A DNA stretch of 64,000 bases from Sphingobium wenxiniae (GTDB taxonomy: Bacteria; Pseudomonadota; Alphaproteobacteria; Sphingomonadales; Sphingomonadaceae). The notes under the pieces were generated by a model that did not search any database, was not told the origin of the DNA, and saw only the letters and a list, made by a program, of their open reading frames with translations. Shown piece after piece: positions 27,925 to 37,851 of this stretch. Where the stretch lies: the NCBI RefSeq assembly GCF_007830065.1, contig NZ_VLKK01000002.1:310001-374000 (forward strand). The letters run 5' to 3'. The stretch's first letter is position 1; each line of letters opens with the position of its first letter. A program made the position numbers and the translations under genes.

Positions 27925-28644
27925 ATGAACGACGTGGAAGTCCGGAAAATCGATGCAACGGCGCTGGGTGCACGCCCGCTGCGCTATTTCGATTTCTTCA
28001 TGGCGGCTTTCGTCGCGATCCTGCTGCTGTCCAACCTGATCGGCGCGGCCAAGCTGTCCTCGCTGGGCGGCGTCACCTTCGGCGCGGGCATATTGTTCTT
28101 CCCGCTGGGCTATGTGATCGGCGACGTCCTGACCGAAGTCTATGGCTACGCCCGCGCGCGGCGCTGCGTCTGGGCGGGGTTCGGCGCGATGCTGTTCATG
28201 GCGCTGATGAGCTGGGTCGTGGTGGCGCTCCCCCCGGCGGAGGGCTGGCCCGACCAGGCGGCCTATGAAGCCGTGTTCGGCAGCACCTGGCGCATCGTCT
28301 TCGCCTCGCTCGCCGCCTTCTGGGCGGGGGAACTGGCGAACAGCTTTGTGCTGGCGAAAATGAAGCTGCTCACCAAGGGTAAATATCTCTGGACCCGCAC
28401 CATCGGCTCGACGATCGTGGGGCAGGGTGTGGACAGCCTGCTTTTCTATCCGCTGGCCTTCTATGGCGACTGGACCAATGCGCAGGTGCTGACGGTGATG
28501 GTCACGAACTGGGCGATGAAGGTGACGTGGGAAGCGGTGCTGACGCCCGTCACCTATCTCGCCGTCAACACGCTGAAGCGCCGGGAAGGGCTGGACGTGT
28601 ATGACGAGGGCACGAACTTCACCCCCTTCCGCACGCGTCTTTAG
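27925..28644 (+). CDS. Queuosine precursor transporter (YhhQ/VUT family)
   Basis: A 239-residue membrane protein with about six helices: [51 protein letters not shown], ending in a [21 protein letters not shown] segment. The [17 protein letters not shown] motif is diagnostic of the VUT/YhhQ family, which imports preQ0 or preQ1 for queuosine tRNA modification. The start is ATG 27925. Its stop codon overlaps the truA stop on the other strand. Confidence 0.92.
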   Translation: MNDVEVRKIDATALGARPLRYFDFFMAAFVAILLLSNLIGAAKLSSLGGVTFGAGILFFPLGYVIGDVLTEVYGYARARRCVWAGFGAMLFMALMSWVVVALPPAEGWPDQAAYEAVFGSTWRIVFASLAAFWAGELANSFVLAKMKLLTKGKYLWTRTIGSTIVGQGVDSLLFYPLAFYGDWTNAQVLTVMVTNWAMKVTWEAVLTPVTYLAVNTLKRREGLDVYDEGTNFTPFRTRL

Positions 28645-29381
28645 GGATAATCCGCCCGCACGAAATACAGCCCGTCCGGCGGCGCGTTGAGCGCCAGCGC
28701 CGCCCGGTCCCGCGCCTCCAGCGCCCTTTGCATATCCGCCGCGCTCCACCGTCCCATGCCCACCATGGCGAGGCAGCCCACCATCGACCGCACCTGATGA
28801 TGCAGGAAGGACCGCGCCGCCGCATGGATCGCGATCCGGTCGCCCGCGCGCTCCACGTCCAGCCGGTCGAGCGTCTTGACGGGACTTGCCGACTGGCAAT
28901 GGGCCGAACGGAACGTCGTGAAGTCATGCAGCCCGACGAGGACTTGCGCCGCTTCCTGCATCGCCTTTTCATCGAGCGGCTGGATCACCCGCCACGCCAG
29001 CCCGCTTTCCCATGTCAGCGGCGCGCGCCGGTTGACGATGCGATAGACATAGGACCGCCCCACGCAGGAAAAGCGCGCATGCCAGTCATCCGGCACCGCC
29101 TCGCACGCCAGCACGGCGACGGGATGGGGCCGCAGCCGCGCATTGACCGCCTCCATCAGCCGGAAGGGCGGCATGTCCTTTTCGACATCGGCATGGCACC
29201 GCATCGCCAGCCCATGCACCCCCGCATCGGTCCGCCCCGCCGCATGGATCACGGCGCGCTCGCCCGTGACAGCGAAGATCGCGTCCTCCATGGCTTGCTG
29301 CACGCTTGGCCCATGCGCCTGCCGCTGCCAGCCCATGAAGGGCCGCCCGTCAAATTCCACGGTGAAAGCGAAGCGGGTCAT
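28641..29381 (-). CDS. truA: tRNA pseudouridine(38-40) synthase
   Basis: A 246-residue TruA with catalytic Asp52 in [10 protein letters not shown], the N-terminal [15 protein letters not shown] and the conserved [13 protein letters not shown] near the C-terminus. It converts U38-U40 in tRNA anticodon arms to pseudouridine. It lies 25 bases downstream of fmt on the same strand, a common alphaproteobacterial pairing, and converges with the queuosine transporter. Confidence 0.97.
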   Translation of the reverse strand: MTRFAFTVEFDGRPFMGWQRQAHGPSVQQAMEDAIFAVTGERAVIHAAGRTDAGVHGLAMRCHADVEKDMPPFRLMEAVNARLRPHPVAVLACEAVPDDWHARFSCVGRSYVYRIVNRRAPLTWESGLAWRVIQPLDEKAMQEAAQVLVGLHDFTTFRSAHCQSASPVKTLDRLDVERAGDRIAIHAAARSFLHHQVRSMVGCLAMVGMGRWSAADMQRALEARDRAALALNAPPDGLYFVRADYP

Positions 29382-29406
29382 GGATTATCGAACGGCCATG
29401 TAGGGC

Positions 29407-30315
29407 TCAGCCATCGACCCGGCTGCCCGCGGGCATGTCGAACCCGCGCAGCAATTCCCCCGCCGACATCGCGCCCTTGCCCGCCCGCTGGATCAGCGTG
29501 GGCCGGATCGCGCCATGCCCGCACCCGATCAGCAGGCTGTTGTCGAGCAGTTCGCCCGCCGCTCCGCCATGCTCCTCCACCTGCGCCGCGAGCACCCGGA
29601 ACCGCTCGCCGCGATATTCGAAGAACGCGCCGGGAAAGGGGTTGAAGGCGCGCACTTGCCGCTCGACCTGATGCGCGTCCCGCGAAAAGTCGATCCGCGC
29701 TTCCGCCTTGTCGATCTTCGCGGCGTAGGTGACGCCCTCTTCCGGCTGCGGCACCGGCGGATGCAGCGACAGGTCATCGAGCACCTCCACCATCAACGCG
29801 CCGCCCGCCTCCGCCAGTTCCTGCGTCAATTCGCCTGCCGTCTTGTCCTCGATCGGCGTCACATGCTTGGCGCGCATCGGACCGGTGTCCAACCCCGCTT
29901 CCATGTCCATGATCGTGACGCCGCTCAGATTGTCGCCCGACAGGATCGCCCGCTGGATCGGCGCGGCGCCCCGCCAGCGCGGCAGCAGCGAGGCATGGAT
30001 ATTGAGGCACCCGAAACGCGGCGCATCCAATATCGCCCTGGGCAGGATCAGCCCATAGGCCGCCACGACCGCCGCATCGGCCTTGAGCGCCGCGAAATCG
30101 GCCTGCACCGCCGCGTCCTTCAGCGTCAGCGGTGTTCGCACCTCGACCCCCATCGCCTCGGCGCGGCTGTGCACGGGGGAGGGGCGCAGCGCCTTGCCCC
30201 GGCCCGCCGGACGCGGCGGCTGGCTATAGACCGCGACGATCTCATGCCCGGCCCGCGCCAGCGCGTCGAGCGCCGGAACGGCGAAATCGGGGGTGCCCAT
30301 ATAGACGATACGCAT
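29407..30315 (-). CDS. fmt: Methionyl-tRNA formyltransferase
   Basis: A 302-residue Fmt. [19 protein letters not shown] at the N-terminus, the formyl-THF catalytic stretch [21 protein letters not shown] and a C-terminal OB-like domain. It formylates initiator Met-tRNA. AAGG lies 6 bases before the ATG. In many bacteria fmt follows def; here def is transcribed divergently with recR in between. Confidence 0.97.
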   Translation of the reverse strand: MRIVYMGTPDFAVPALDALARAGHEIVAVYSQPPRPAGRGKALRPSPVHSRAEAMGVEVRTPLTLKDAAVQADFAALKADAAVVAAYGLILPRAILDAPRFGCLNIHASLLPRWRGAAPIQRAILSGDNLSGVTIMDMEAGLDTGPMRAKHVTPIEDKTAGELTQELAEAGGALMVEVLDDLSLHPPVPQPEEGVTYAAKIDKAEARIDFSRDAHQVERQVRAFNPFPGAFFEYRGERFRVLAAQVEEHGGAAGELLDNSLLIGCGHGAIRPTLIQRAGKGAMSAGELLRGFDMPAGSRVDG

Positions 30316-30341
30316 AACGGCCTTCTTGCTTGTTTCCCGCA

Positions 30342-30411
30342 CCAGCCCGCTCCCCCACCCGGCCACCCATAGAATACTGCCGTTGGGTGGCCGGGTGGGG
30401 GAGCGGGCTGG
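30342..30411. repeat. Perfect 28-bp inverted repeat between fmt and recR
   Basis: Arms at 30342-30369 and 30384-30411 are exact reverse complements (core CCCGCTCCCCCACCCGG), separated by a 14-base loop TAGAATACTGCCGT. It lies in the divergent fmt/recR promoter gap. The perfect pairing and GC content fit a REPIN-like mobile palindrome. Confidence 0.85.
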
Positions 30412-30502
30412 CACCGCATCCGAAATGCGCTTGCCGGCGCATTTCCGAGGAAGCCTCTCAAACTCTTTTGACCCTCAGCTTGCAAGCCCTTATCTCGGTT
30501 CC

Positions 30503-31099
30503 ATGGCTTCTCCAGAAATCGACGCGCTGACGCAGGCGCTTTCCCGCCTGCCGGGCCTTGGCCCCCGTTCGGCGCGGCGGGCCGTGCTGCACCTGCTCAA
30601 GAAGCGCGAAACCGCGCTCGAACCGCTCTTGCGCGCATTGGAGGCCGTGAACGAACGGCTCGTCACCTGCGGCATATGCGGCAATGTCGACACGGTCGAT
30701 CCCTGCGGCATCTGCGCCGATCCGCGCCGCGACGCCCGCGCGCTCTGCGTGGTGGAGGATGTGCCGGACCTGTGGGCGCTCGACAAGTCCCGCCTTTTCC
30801 CCGGCCGTTTCCATGTGCTGGGCGGCCGCCTGTCCGCGCTGGAGGGCGTGCGGCCCGAAGACCTCGGCATCGACACGCTGGTCGCCCGCGTGGAGGCGGG
30901 CGGCATAGACGAAGTCGTCCTCGCCATGAACGCCACGCTGGAGGGGCAGACGACCGCCCATTATCTCGCCGAAAGGCTGGAGCGTTTCCCCATCCGCCTT
31001 ACCCAGTTGGCCCATGGCGTGCCGGTCGGCGGAGAGCTGGATTATCTGGACGAAGGCACTTTGGCGCAGGCGTTGCGCGCCCGCCGTCCGGTCGCTTGA
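30503..31099 (+). CDS. recR: Recombination mediator RecR
   Basis: A 198-residue RecR. N-terminal helix-hairpin-helix [20 protein letters not shown], a Cys4 zinc finger ([16 protein letters not shown]) and a Toprim domain ([36 protein letters not shown]). With RecF/RecO it loads RecA at gaps. It is followed 31 bases later by def. Confidence 0.97.
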   Translation: MASPEIDALTQALSRLPGLGPRSARRAVLHLLKKRETALEPLLRALEAVNERLVTCGICGNVDTVDPCGICADPRRDARALCVVEDVPDLWALDKSRLFPGRFHVLGGRLSALEGVRPEDLGIDTLVARVEAGGIDEVVLAMNATLEGQTTAHYLAERLERFPIRLTQLAHGVPVGGELDYLDEGTLAQALRARRPVA

Positions 31100-31130
31100 A
31101 AAAAACCGCCGATCCGCTTATTTTGCGATC

Positions 31131-31664
31131 ATGGCCATTCTTCCCATCCTTGAGGCGCCCGATCCGCGCCTGCGTACCATTTCGACGCCCGTTGAGGCGA
31201 TCGACGACGATTTGCAGCGCCTGATCGACGACATGTTCGAAACGATGTATGACGCGCCCGGCATCGGCCTCGCCGCGATCCAGGTCGGCGTGCCCAGGCG
31301 CGTGCTGGTGATCGACCTCCAGGAACCGGAGTCCGACGAAGAAGGCGCGCCGTCGGTCAAGAAGCCGCTGGTCTTCATCAATCCCGAAATCCTCGAAGGC
31401 TCCGACGACCTGTCGGTCTACAATGAAGGCTGTCTCTCCGTCCCCGACCAATATGCCGAGGTGGAGCGCCCCGCGACCATCCGCGCAAGCTGGATGGACC
31501 GCGACGGCCGCATCCATGAGGAACAGTTGGAAGGCCTCCTTGCCACCTGCCTCCAGCATGAGATGGACCATTTGCAGGGCGTCCTCTTCATCGACCACCT
31601 CTCACGCCTGAAGCGCGACATGCTGCTGAAGAAACTCGACAAGGCGCGGAAGGCGGCGGCCTGA
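31131..31664 (+). CDS. def: Peptide deformylase
   Basis: A 177-residue deformylase with all three motifs: [17 protein letters not shown] (metal Cys) and QHEMDHLQG (two His ligands and catalytic Glu). It removes the N-formyl group from nascent proteins. It starts at ATG 31131, just after recR. A bidirectional terminator follows. Confidence 0.97.
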   Translation: MAILPILEAPDPRLRTISTPVEAIDDDLQRLIDDMFETMYDAPGIGLAAIQVGVPRRVLVIDLQEPESDEEGAPSVKKPLVFINPEILEGSDDLSVYNEGCLSVPDQYAEVERPATIRASWMDRDGRIHEEQLEGLLATCLQHEMDHLQGVLFIDHLSRLKRDMLLKKLDKARKAAA

Positions 31665-31687
31665 ATTCAGCATAGCGCGTAAACAAA

Positions 31688-31724
31688 AGCGCCCCGGCTG
31701 AAAGGCTGGGGCGCTTCTGTTTTG
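31688..31724. terminator. Bidirectional terminator between def and phoB
   Basis: Stem AGCGCCCCGGC (31688-31698) and GCTGGGGCGCT (31705-31715), with T-rich flanks on both sides (TTCTGTTTT on plus, GCTTTTGTTT on minus). It serves the convergent def and phoB transcripts. Confidence 0.85.
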
Positions 31725-31782
31725 GCGGAATGGGCCTGGTCTGGTCGCGACCATTTCCCGCCACCCAAATCGGATAGCGCCG

Positions 31783-32484
31783 CTACGCAACCCCATCCGT
31801 ATCCAGCGCATATCCCGCCGAGCGCACCGTCCGGATGATGTCCTGATATTTGCCGTCCGCGTTGATCGCCTTGCGGAGCCGCCGGATATGCACGTCCACC
31901 GTCCGCAGCTCGATGTCGCTGTCCTGCCCCCACACGCTGTCGAGCAGCCGCTCGCGCGAGAAGACCCAGCCCGGATGCTCCAGAAAGTGCTTCAACAAGC
32001 GGAACTCGGTCGGCCCCAGCGGCACCACCTGTCCGCCGCGCCGGACCTTGTGACCCACCGTGTCCATCTCGACATCGGCGAAGCTCAGCGTCTCGCCGGC
32101 CAGCGCGGGCCGCACCCGCCGCAGCACCGCGCCCACGCGCGCCACCAGTTCGCGCGGCGAAAAGGGCTTGGTCACATAGTCGTCCGCGCCCGTCTCCAGG
32201 CCGCGCACGCGGTCCTCTTCCTCGCCCCGCGCGGTCAGCATGATGATCGGCACGTTCGCGGTCCCGTTCATGCGGCGCAGGCGGCGGCACACCTCGATCC
32301 CCGACAGGCTTTCCACCATCCAGTCGAGCAGCACGATGTCCGGCGCGTTCTCCTGCGCCAGCAGCAGCGCCTCCTCGCCGTCGACGGTATGGGCGACCTC
32401 GAAATCCTCCCGCTTGAAATGCCAGATGAGCAGTTCCGCGAGCGCCGCGTCATCCTCGACCAGCAGCATCTTGGCACGGGCCAC
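31783..32484 (-). CDS. phoB: Phosphate regulon response regulator
   Basis: A 233-residue OmpR-family regulator: receiver with KMLLVEDDAALAE, phospho-Asp in IVLLDWMV and Lys in VTKPFSPREL, then a winged helix (GPTEFRLLKHFLEHPGWVFSRERLLDSVWGQ). The start is a GTG with GGAGGA at 6 bases; a TTG overlapping the phoU stop is less likely. It is the last gene of the phoR-pst operon and would act on the PHO box upstream of pstS. Confidence 0.96.
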   Translation of the reverse strand: MARAKMLLVEDDAALAELLIWHFKREDFEVAHTVDGEEALLLAQENAPDIVLLDWMVESLSGIEVCRRLRRMNGTANVPIIMLTARGEEEDRVRGLETGADDYVTKPFSPRELVARVGAVLRRVRPALAGETLSFADVEMDTVGHKVRRGGQVVPLGPTEFRLLKHFLEHPGWVFSRERLLDSVWGQDSDIELRTVDVHIRRLRKAINADGKYQDIIRTVRSAGYALDTDGVA

Positions 32485-32486
32485 GC

Positions 32487-33182
32487 TCAATCCTCCGCCT
32501 GGCCGCTGCCGCCGCGTTCGCGGTCGGGCGCCGTCTGGCCGGTCGCGGCGTAATAGACCATCTCGGCCACATTGGTCGCATGGTCGCCGATCCGCTCGAT
32601 ATTCTTGGCGACGAACAGCAAATGCGCGCATTCGCTGATCGTCTTGGGGTTTTCGACCATGTAGGTAACGAGCGAGCGGAATACGCTGTCGTAGAAATCG
32701 TCCACCACCGTGTCCCGCTCGATCACCGCCACGGCCAGGTCCGCGTCCCGCGCGGCGAAGGCGTTGAGCGCATCATGCACCATCTCGCCCGCCACCTGCC
32801 CCATGGACGGCAGCATCGACATCGGCTCCAGCGTCCGCCTGTTGGTGGCGATGGAGGGCACGCGCTTGGCGATGTTCTTGGCATAGTCGCCGATCCGCTC
32901 CACCACGCTCACGATCCGCAATGCGGCGATCACGTCGCGCAGGTCGTTCGCCATCGGGGCGCGCAGGGCGATGATCTGGATCACCAGCTTCTCGACCTCC
33001 GATTCCAGCGCGTCGATGCGCTTGTCGTCGGCCACCACTTGCGCGGCCAGTTTCTTGTCATGCCGTTGCAGCGCCAGCATCGCATTTTCTATCGCCGCCT
33101 CCGCGCGCCCGCCCATCTCGGCGATAAGGCCGCGCAGCTTGTCGATTTCCTCGTCGAACGCCTTGATCGTATGTTCAGCCAT
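32487..33182 (-). CDS. phoU: Phosphate signalling complex protein PhoU
   Basis: A 231-residue two-repeat helical PhoU: EHTIKAFDEEIDKLRGLIAEMGGRAEAAI, with a metal-cluster region in each half (VVERIGDYAKNIAKR and NIERIGDHATNVAEM). It links the Pst transporter to PhoR and restrains phosphate uptake when phosphate is plentiful. It starts at MAEHTIKAF, 35 bases after pstB. Confidence 0.97.
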   Translation of the reverse strand: MAEHTIKAFDEEIDKLRGLIAEMGGRAEAAIENAMLALQRHDKKLAAQVVADDKRIDALESEVEKLVIQIIALRAPMANDLRDVIAALRIVSVVERIGDYAKNIAKRVPSIATNRRTLEPMSMLPSMGQVAGEMVHDALNAFAARDADLAVAVIERDTVVDDFYDSVFRSLVTYMVENPKTISECAHLLFVAKNIERIGDHATNVAEMVYYAATGQTAPDRERGGSGQAED

Positions 33183-33217
33183 GTCTCGTCTCTCTCCCGC
33201 GCCGGTCGGCCCCAAAG

Positions 33218-34009
33218 TCAGCCGTAGCGCCCGGTGATGTAATCCTTGGTCCGTTCCTGCCGCGGATTGGTGAAGATGTCGGACGTCACGCCATATTCCA
33301 CCAGCTCGCCCAGGTGGAAAAAGGCCGTCCGCTGCGACACGCGCGCCGCCTGCTGCATATTGTGCGTGACGATCACGATGGCGTAGCGCCCCCGCAATTC
33401 GTGGATCAGTTCCTCGATCTTCGCCGTCGCGATGGGATCGAGCGCGGAACAGGGTTCGTCCATCAGGATCACTTCGGGTTCCACCGCGATGGCCCGCCCG
33501 ATGCAAAGCCGCTGCTGCTGCCCGCCCGAAAGCGCCGTGCCGCTGTCGTGCAGCCGGTCCTTCACCTCGTCCCACAGCCCCGCGCGGCGCAGCGACTTTT
33601 CGACGATCACGTCCAGATCGGCCTTGCCCGCCGCCAGCCCGTGGATGCGCGGCCCGTAAGCGATATTCTCGTAGATCGACTTGGGAAAGGGATTGGGCTT
33701 CTGGAACACCATGCCCACCCGTGCGCGCAACTGCACCACATCCATGGAAGGGGCATAGATATCCTCCCCGTCCAGCGTGATCGCGCCTTCGACGCGGGCG
33801 CTCGCCACCGTGTCGTTCATGCGGTTGAGCGTCCGCAGGAAGGTCGACTTGCCGCAGCCTGAAGGGCCGATGAAGGCCGTCACATTGTCCATGTCGACGT
33901 CGATCGACACGCCCTTGATCGCCTGCTTGTCGCCATAGAACACCTTGACGTCGCGCGCGGTCATCTTGGTTTCGGTGGCGGGGGCCAGCGTTTGCGGTTC
34001 ATGCATCAT
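33218..34009 (-). CDS. pstB: Phosphate ABC transporter ATP-binding protein
   Basis: A 263-residue ABC ATPase. Walker [10 protein letters not shown], signature [14 protein letters not shown], Walker [17 protein letters not shown]. The N-terminal region [22 protein letters not shown] is the PstB type. The ATG (34009) lies two bases after the pstA stop; a GTG inside the pstA end is an alternative. It powers high-affinity phosphate import. Confidence 0.97.
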   Translation of the reverse strand: MMHEPQTLAPATETKMTARDVKVFYGDKQAIKGVSIDVDMDNVTAFIGPSGCGKSTFLRTLNRMNDTVASARVEGAITLDGEDIYAPSMDVVQLRARVGMVFQKPNPFPKSIYENIAYGPRIHGLAAGKADLDVIVEKSLRRAGLWDEVKDRLHDSGTALSGGQQQRLCIGRAIAVEPEVILMDEPCSALDPIATAKIEELIHELRGRYAIVIVTHNMQQAARVSQRTAFFHLGELVEYGVTSDIFTNPRQERTKDYITGRYG

Positions 34010-34011
34010 AT

Positions 34012-35256
34012 TTACCACCGTTTTTCAAACTTGTTACGCAGGTAGATGGCCAGGCCGTTCATCGCGAGCAGGAAGACCAGCAGCACGATGATGGCGGCGG
34101 ACGTTTTTTCGACAAAGCCCTTCGACACTTCGTCGGACCACAGGAATATCTGCACCGGCAGCACGGTCGCGGGGTCGGTGATCCCGCCCGGCGGCGTCGC
34201 GATGAAGGCGCGCATCCCGATCATCAGCAGCGGCGCGGTTTCGCCCAAAGCGCGCGCCATGCCGATGATCGTGCCGGTGAGGATGCCGGGCAGCGCCAGC
34301 GGCAGCACATGCTGGAACACCACCTGCACGGGGCTGGCACCGATGCCGAGCGCCGCGTCGCGGATGCTGGGCGGCACGGACTTGATCGCGTTGCGCCCGG
34401 CGATGACGATGACCGGCATGGTCATCAGCGCCAGCGTCATGCCCCCCACCAGCGCGGCCGAACGCGGCAGATGCATAAAGTTGAGGAAGATCGACAGCCC
34501 CAGCAGGCCGAAGATGATCGAAGGCACCGCCGCCAGATTGTTGATCGACACTTCGATAATGTCGGTCCACCAGCTCTTGCGCGCATATTCCTCCAGATAG
34601 AGCGCGGTCGCCACGCCCACGGGAAAGCTCAGCAGCAGCGTCACCAGCATGGTGAGCAACGATCCCTTGAACGCCCCCCAGATGCCGACCTGCGTCGGAT
34701 CGGTGCCGTCGCTCCCTGTCAGGAAGCTCGCGTTGAACCCGGTCGACAACACGCCCTGCTGCTTCAGCCGCGCGACGGCGGCTTCGGCCTGCGGCGATCC
34801 CTTGCCCTTGGCGGCCAGGTCGATCACGGTCGAGGCGGGCACGCTGATGGTTTCGGTGCGGCTGAGAATCTTCGGGTCGGCCTTGATCGCGTCGCGGATG
34901 CTGGTCCAGGCGGTCGGCGACAGCAGCGCGTCGGCGTCCGGCCCCAGCGCCTTCTTCGCGACCTCGCTCGTCACCATGGGCAGGTTCGCGCCGACCAATC
35001 CCTGATCGGTGATATTGGCGGGGTCGAGCAGCAGCGGCGAGGCCGGGAAATCGACTTGCAGCGCGATCTCCGTCCGGGTGAAGCCGCGCAGCCCGTTGCC
35101 CAGCATGGTGAACAGCAGGAAGGCGAGGAAAGCGGCGGAGAGCATCACCGCGAACAGGCCCATGAGCTTGAAGCGCCGTTCGGCCGCATAACGCCGCGCG
35201 ATCCGCTTCTGCATCACGTCCGACTTCCAGTCGGTGGGGTTGCGCGTCGCACTCAT
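34012..35256 (-). CDS. pstA: Phosphate ABC transporter permease PstA (extended N-terminus)
   Basis: A 414-residue permease, longer than the roughly 280-300 residues of the E. coli protein. A first helix (about 32-54) and a periplasmic-type domain of about 120 residues (DUF3333-like) precede the membrane core (about 190-410) with [34 protein letters not shown]. It overlaps the pstC 3' end by 4 bases (ATGA). Confidence 0.94.
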   Translation of the reverse strand: MSATRNPTDWKSDVMQKRIARRYAAERRFKLMGLFAVMLSAAFLAFLLFTMLGNGLRGFTRTEIALQVDFPASPLLLDPANITDQGLVGANLPMVTSEVAKKALGPDADALLSPTAWTSIRDAIKADPKILSRTETISVPASTVIDLAAKGKGSPQAEAAVARLKQQGVLSTGFNASFLTGSDGTDPTQVGIWGAFKGSLLTMLVTLLLSFPVGVATALYLEEYARKSWWTDIIEVSINNLAAVPSIIFGLLGLSIFLNFMHLPRSAALVGGMTLALMTMPVIVIAGRNAIKSVPPSIRDAALGIGASPVQVVFQHVLPLALPGILTGTIIGMARALGETAPLLMIGMRAFIATPPGGITDPATVLPVQIFLWSDEVSKGFVEKTSAAIIVLLVFLLAMNGLAIYLRNKFEKRW

Positions 35257-36647
35257 TCGTAAGCCTCGCGATATTTCTTCACGACCCGCAGGGCCACGAT
35301 GTTGAGCAGCAGGGTGACGATGAACAGCACCAGCCCCAGCGCGAAGGCCGCCAGCGTCTTGGCGCTGTCGAACTCCTGGTCGCCGGTCAGAAGCTGGACG
35401 ATCTGCGTCGTCACTGTCGTCACGCTGGAAAAGGGATTGAGCGTCAGGTTCGCGGCAAGGCCCGCCGCCATCACCACGATCATCGTTTCGCCGATGGCGC
35501 GGCTCACGGCCAGCAGCACGCCGCCGACCACGCCGGGGAGCGCCGCAGGGATCAGCACCTTGCGGATCGTCTCGCTGGTGGTCGCGCCCATGGCGAGGCT
35601 GCCGTCGCGCATCGACTGCGGCACGGCGGCGATGCTGTCGTCCGCCATGGACGACACGAAGGGGATGATCATCACCCCCATCACCAGTCCCGCCGCCAGC
35701 GCGCTTTCCGAACTCGCGCCATGAATGCCGACGCTCACCGCGAAGTCGCGGAGCGCAGGCGCGATGGTGAGCGCCGCGAAATAGCCGTAAACCACGGTCG
35801 GGACGCCGGCCAGCACCTCAAGGATGGGCTTCATCCATTTGCGGACCTGCGGCCGCGCATATTGGGTCAGGTAGATGGCGCTCATCAGGCCCAGCGGGAT
35901 GGCGACCACCATGGCGATGATCGCGCCGATGAAGATCGTGCCCCAGAATAGCGGCACCGCGCCGAACGCATCCTTGTTGCCATAACCCAGCGCCGCCGAT
36001 TGCGGCGACCATTTGGTCCCGAACAGGAAGTCGACCGGGTTCACCATCGAAAAGAAGCGGATCGATTCCCACAGCAGCGACACGACGATGCCCAGCGTGG
36101 TCACGATCGCCAGCAGCGACGCGATCAGCAGCGACGCCATCACCAGCCGCTCGACCCGCGTGCGCGCCCGGAAATCCGGCCGGACGCGGGTGAAGGCATA
36201 GGCTCCGCCCGCAAAGGCGAGCACCAGCGCCAGCACCGCGCCGATGACGCCATATTCGCTGATCGCCGAACGATAGGGTTCGACCAGCGCCTGCGCGGCG
36301 GGGTTGAAGGCGGCGGCCTGCGCGCCCGACGCGATGTTGCGCGCCTCGCCCAATATGGCGGATCGGGAGAAGGCATCGGCGGGCAGGCTCTGCGCCGCCG
36401 GGTCGCTCAGCACCGTCTGGGTGATCAGGCCGGGCGACACATTGGCCCATATGGCGAGGAAAATGGCGGCGGGGATCAGTGTCCACAGCGCCACATACCA
36501 GCCATGATAGCCCGGCAGGCTATGTACGGCATCACGCCGCCCCGACGTCCGCGCCACGGTTTGCAACCGCAGCGCGCGCGCGCGTGCGCTGACCCAGGCG
36601 ATCGCGCCAAGGCCAGCCAGCAGCAGGAAGATTGCAGGTCCGGTCAT
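35253..36647 (-). CDS. pstC: Phosphate ABC transporter permease PstC (extended N-terminus)
   Basis: A 464-residue permease with an N-terminal extension of two or three helices and a loop, then the PstC core with GLMSAIYLTQYARPQVRKWMKPILEVLAGVPTVVYGYFAALT. Typical PstC is about 300-320 residues; the long form matches the extended PstA beside it and is usual in this bacterial group. It starts 9 bases after pstS. Confidence 0.94.
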   Translation of the reverse strand: MTGPAIFLLLAGLGAIAWVSARARALRLQTVARTSGRRDAVHSLPGYHGWYVALWTLIPAAIFLAIWANVSPGLITQTVLSDPAAQSLPADAFSRSAILGEARNIASGAQAAAFNPAAQALVEPYRSAISEYGVIGAVLALVLAFAGGAYAFTRVRPDFRARTRVERLVMASLLIASLLAIVTTLGIVVSLLWESIRFFSMVNPVDFLFGTKWSPQSAALGYGNKDAFGAVPLFWGTIFIGAIIAMVVAIPLGLMSAIYLTQYARPQVRKWMKPILEVLAGVPTVVYGYFAALTIAPALRDFAVSVGIHGASSESALAAGLVMGVMIIPFVSSMADDSIAAVPQSMRDGSLAMGATTSETIRKVLIPAALPGVVGGVLLAVSRAIGETMIVVMAAGLAANLTLNPFSSVTTVTTQIVQLLTGDQEFDSAKTLAAFALGLVLFIVTLLLNIVALRVVKKYREAYE

Positions 36648-36656
36648 CGCTGTCGC

Positions 36657-37712
36657 TTATTTCAGGACCGAACCATCCAGCACGGTCAGCGATTTCACCG
36701 CTTCCGCGCTCGCCTTCCGCACATCGTCGGGCGCTGCGACCATGCCGCGCTTGGTCAGCGGGCCGTCCGGCCCCCAATTGGCGGCGAAGGCGTTCAGATA
36801 GGCCTGAAGCCCCGGAACCGCCTGCATATGCGCCTTCTTGACGTAGATGTAGAGCGGACGCGCGCCCGGATACTGGCCGGTCGACACCATTTCATAGGTC
36901 GCCTCGACGCCGTTGATCGGCACGTCCTTCAGCGTATCCTTGTTTTCTTCCAGGAAGCTGAAGCCGAAGATGCCCAGCGCGTTGGGATTGGCGCCCAGCT
37001 TCTGCACGATCAGATTGTCGTTTTCGCCCGAGTCCACATATTTGCCGTCCTCGCGGATGCGGGTGCAGGTGGCCTTATATTCGTCCTCATTCTTTTCCTT
37101 GAGCGCCTTCATCGCCTCATCGCTCTGGCAGCCCTTCTCCAGGATCAGTTCGGCCAGCGAATCGCGCGTGCCGCTGGTCGACGGCGGGCCGAAGACGGAA
37201 ATGGGAATGGCGGGCAGGCTGGGGTCTACATCCTTCCAGCTCTGCGCCTTGTTCGGGCCCTTGCCATAGGGGTTGGCGGCCAGCGCCTCATAGACGATCC
37301 TGGGGGTCAGCTTGAAACCCGGTCCCTTGCTCGATTCGGCGAAGGCGAGGCCATCGACGCCGATCTGGATCTCCACGATGTCCTTGACGCCATTTTGCTG
37401 GCACATCTCGAACTCGGCCTTCTTCATGCGGCGCGATGCATCGGCGATGTCGGGATATTGCGCGCCTACGCCCGCGCAGAACAGCTTCATGCCGCCGCCC
37501 GTGCCGGTCGATTCGATGATCGGCGACTTCATGCCCGGATTGCCCTGCACGAACAGTTCGGCGACCGCCGTGGCGAAGGGATAGACAGTGGAGGAACCGA
37601 CCGCGCGGATCTGGTCGCGGGTTCCGCCCGCGCCGCCGCCGCCCTGATCGCCGCAGCCGGCAAGGGTAAGCGCGGCCACGGCCGTCGCGGCAAAGAGAGC
37701 GAAATGCTTCAC
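36657..37712 (-). CDS. pstS: Phosphate-binding lipoprotein PstS
   Basis: A 351-residue substrate-binding protein. The start is a GTG (VKHFALFAATAVAALTLAGC) with GGAGG 5 bases upstream; the LTLAGC lipobox makes it a lipoprotein in the periplasm. The fold shows AVGSSTVYPFATAVAELF, ESTGTGGGMKLFC and SGTRDSLAELIL (phosphate-site residues). It is directly downstream of a PHO box at 37795-37827. Confidence 0.97.
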   Translation of the reverse strand: MKHFALFAATAVAALTLAGCGDQGGGGAGGTRDQIRAVGSSTVYPFATAVAELFVQGNPGMKSPIIESTGTGGGMKLFCAGVGAQYPDIADASRRMKKAEFEMCQQNGVKDIVEIQIGVDGLAFAESSKGPGFKLTPRIVYEALAANPYGKGPNKAQSWKDVDPSLPAIPISVFGPPSTSGTRDSLAELILEKGCQSDEAMKALKEKNEDEYKATCTRIREDGKYVDSGENDNLIVQKLGANPNALGIFGFSFLEENKDTLKDVPINGVEATYEMVSTGQYPGARPLYIYVKKAHMQAVPGLQAYLNAFAANWGPDGPLTKRGMVAAPDDVRKASAEAVKSLTVLDGSVLK

Positions 37713-37794
37713 GGAAACCTCCATCATTGCAAAGGCCGCGATTCGCTGGTCGCCGCCCCCCGATGGGTCTGCGCCTAGCTGCGGTTCATCGCGC

Positions 37795-37827
37795 CTTTGT
37801 GACACTCAGGTTTCAGTTTCATGACAA
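37795..37827 (-). promoter_or_regulatory. PHO box with three 11-bp repeats upstream of pstS
   Basis: On the minus strand the three units read TTGTCATGAAA, CTGAAACCTGA and GTGTCACAAAG, at an exact 11-base period, matching the PhoB direct-repeat (CTGTCAT-like) consensus. It lies 83 bases upstream of the pstS start and just after phoR. Confidence 0.75.
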
Positions 37828-37851
37828 TAGGATAGGAAAGCCGGAAAAACG

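Noticed and set aside
36000-37778. A 592-codon plus-strand frame opposite pstC/pstS
   Set aside because: Antisense shadow of an intact operon.
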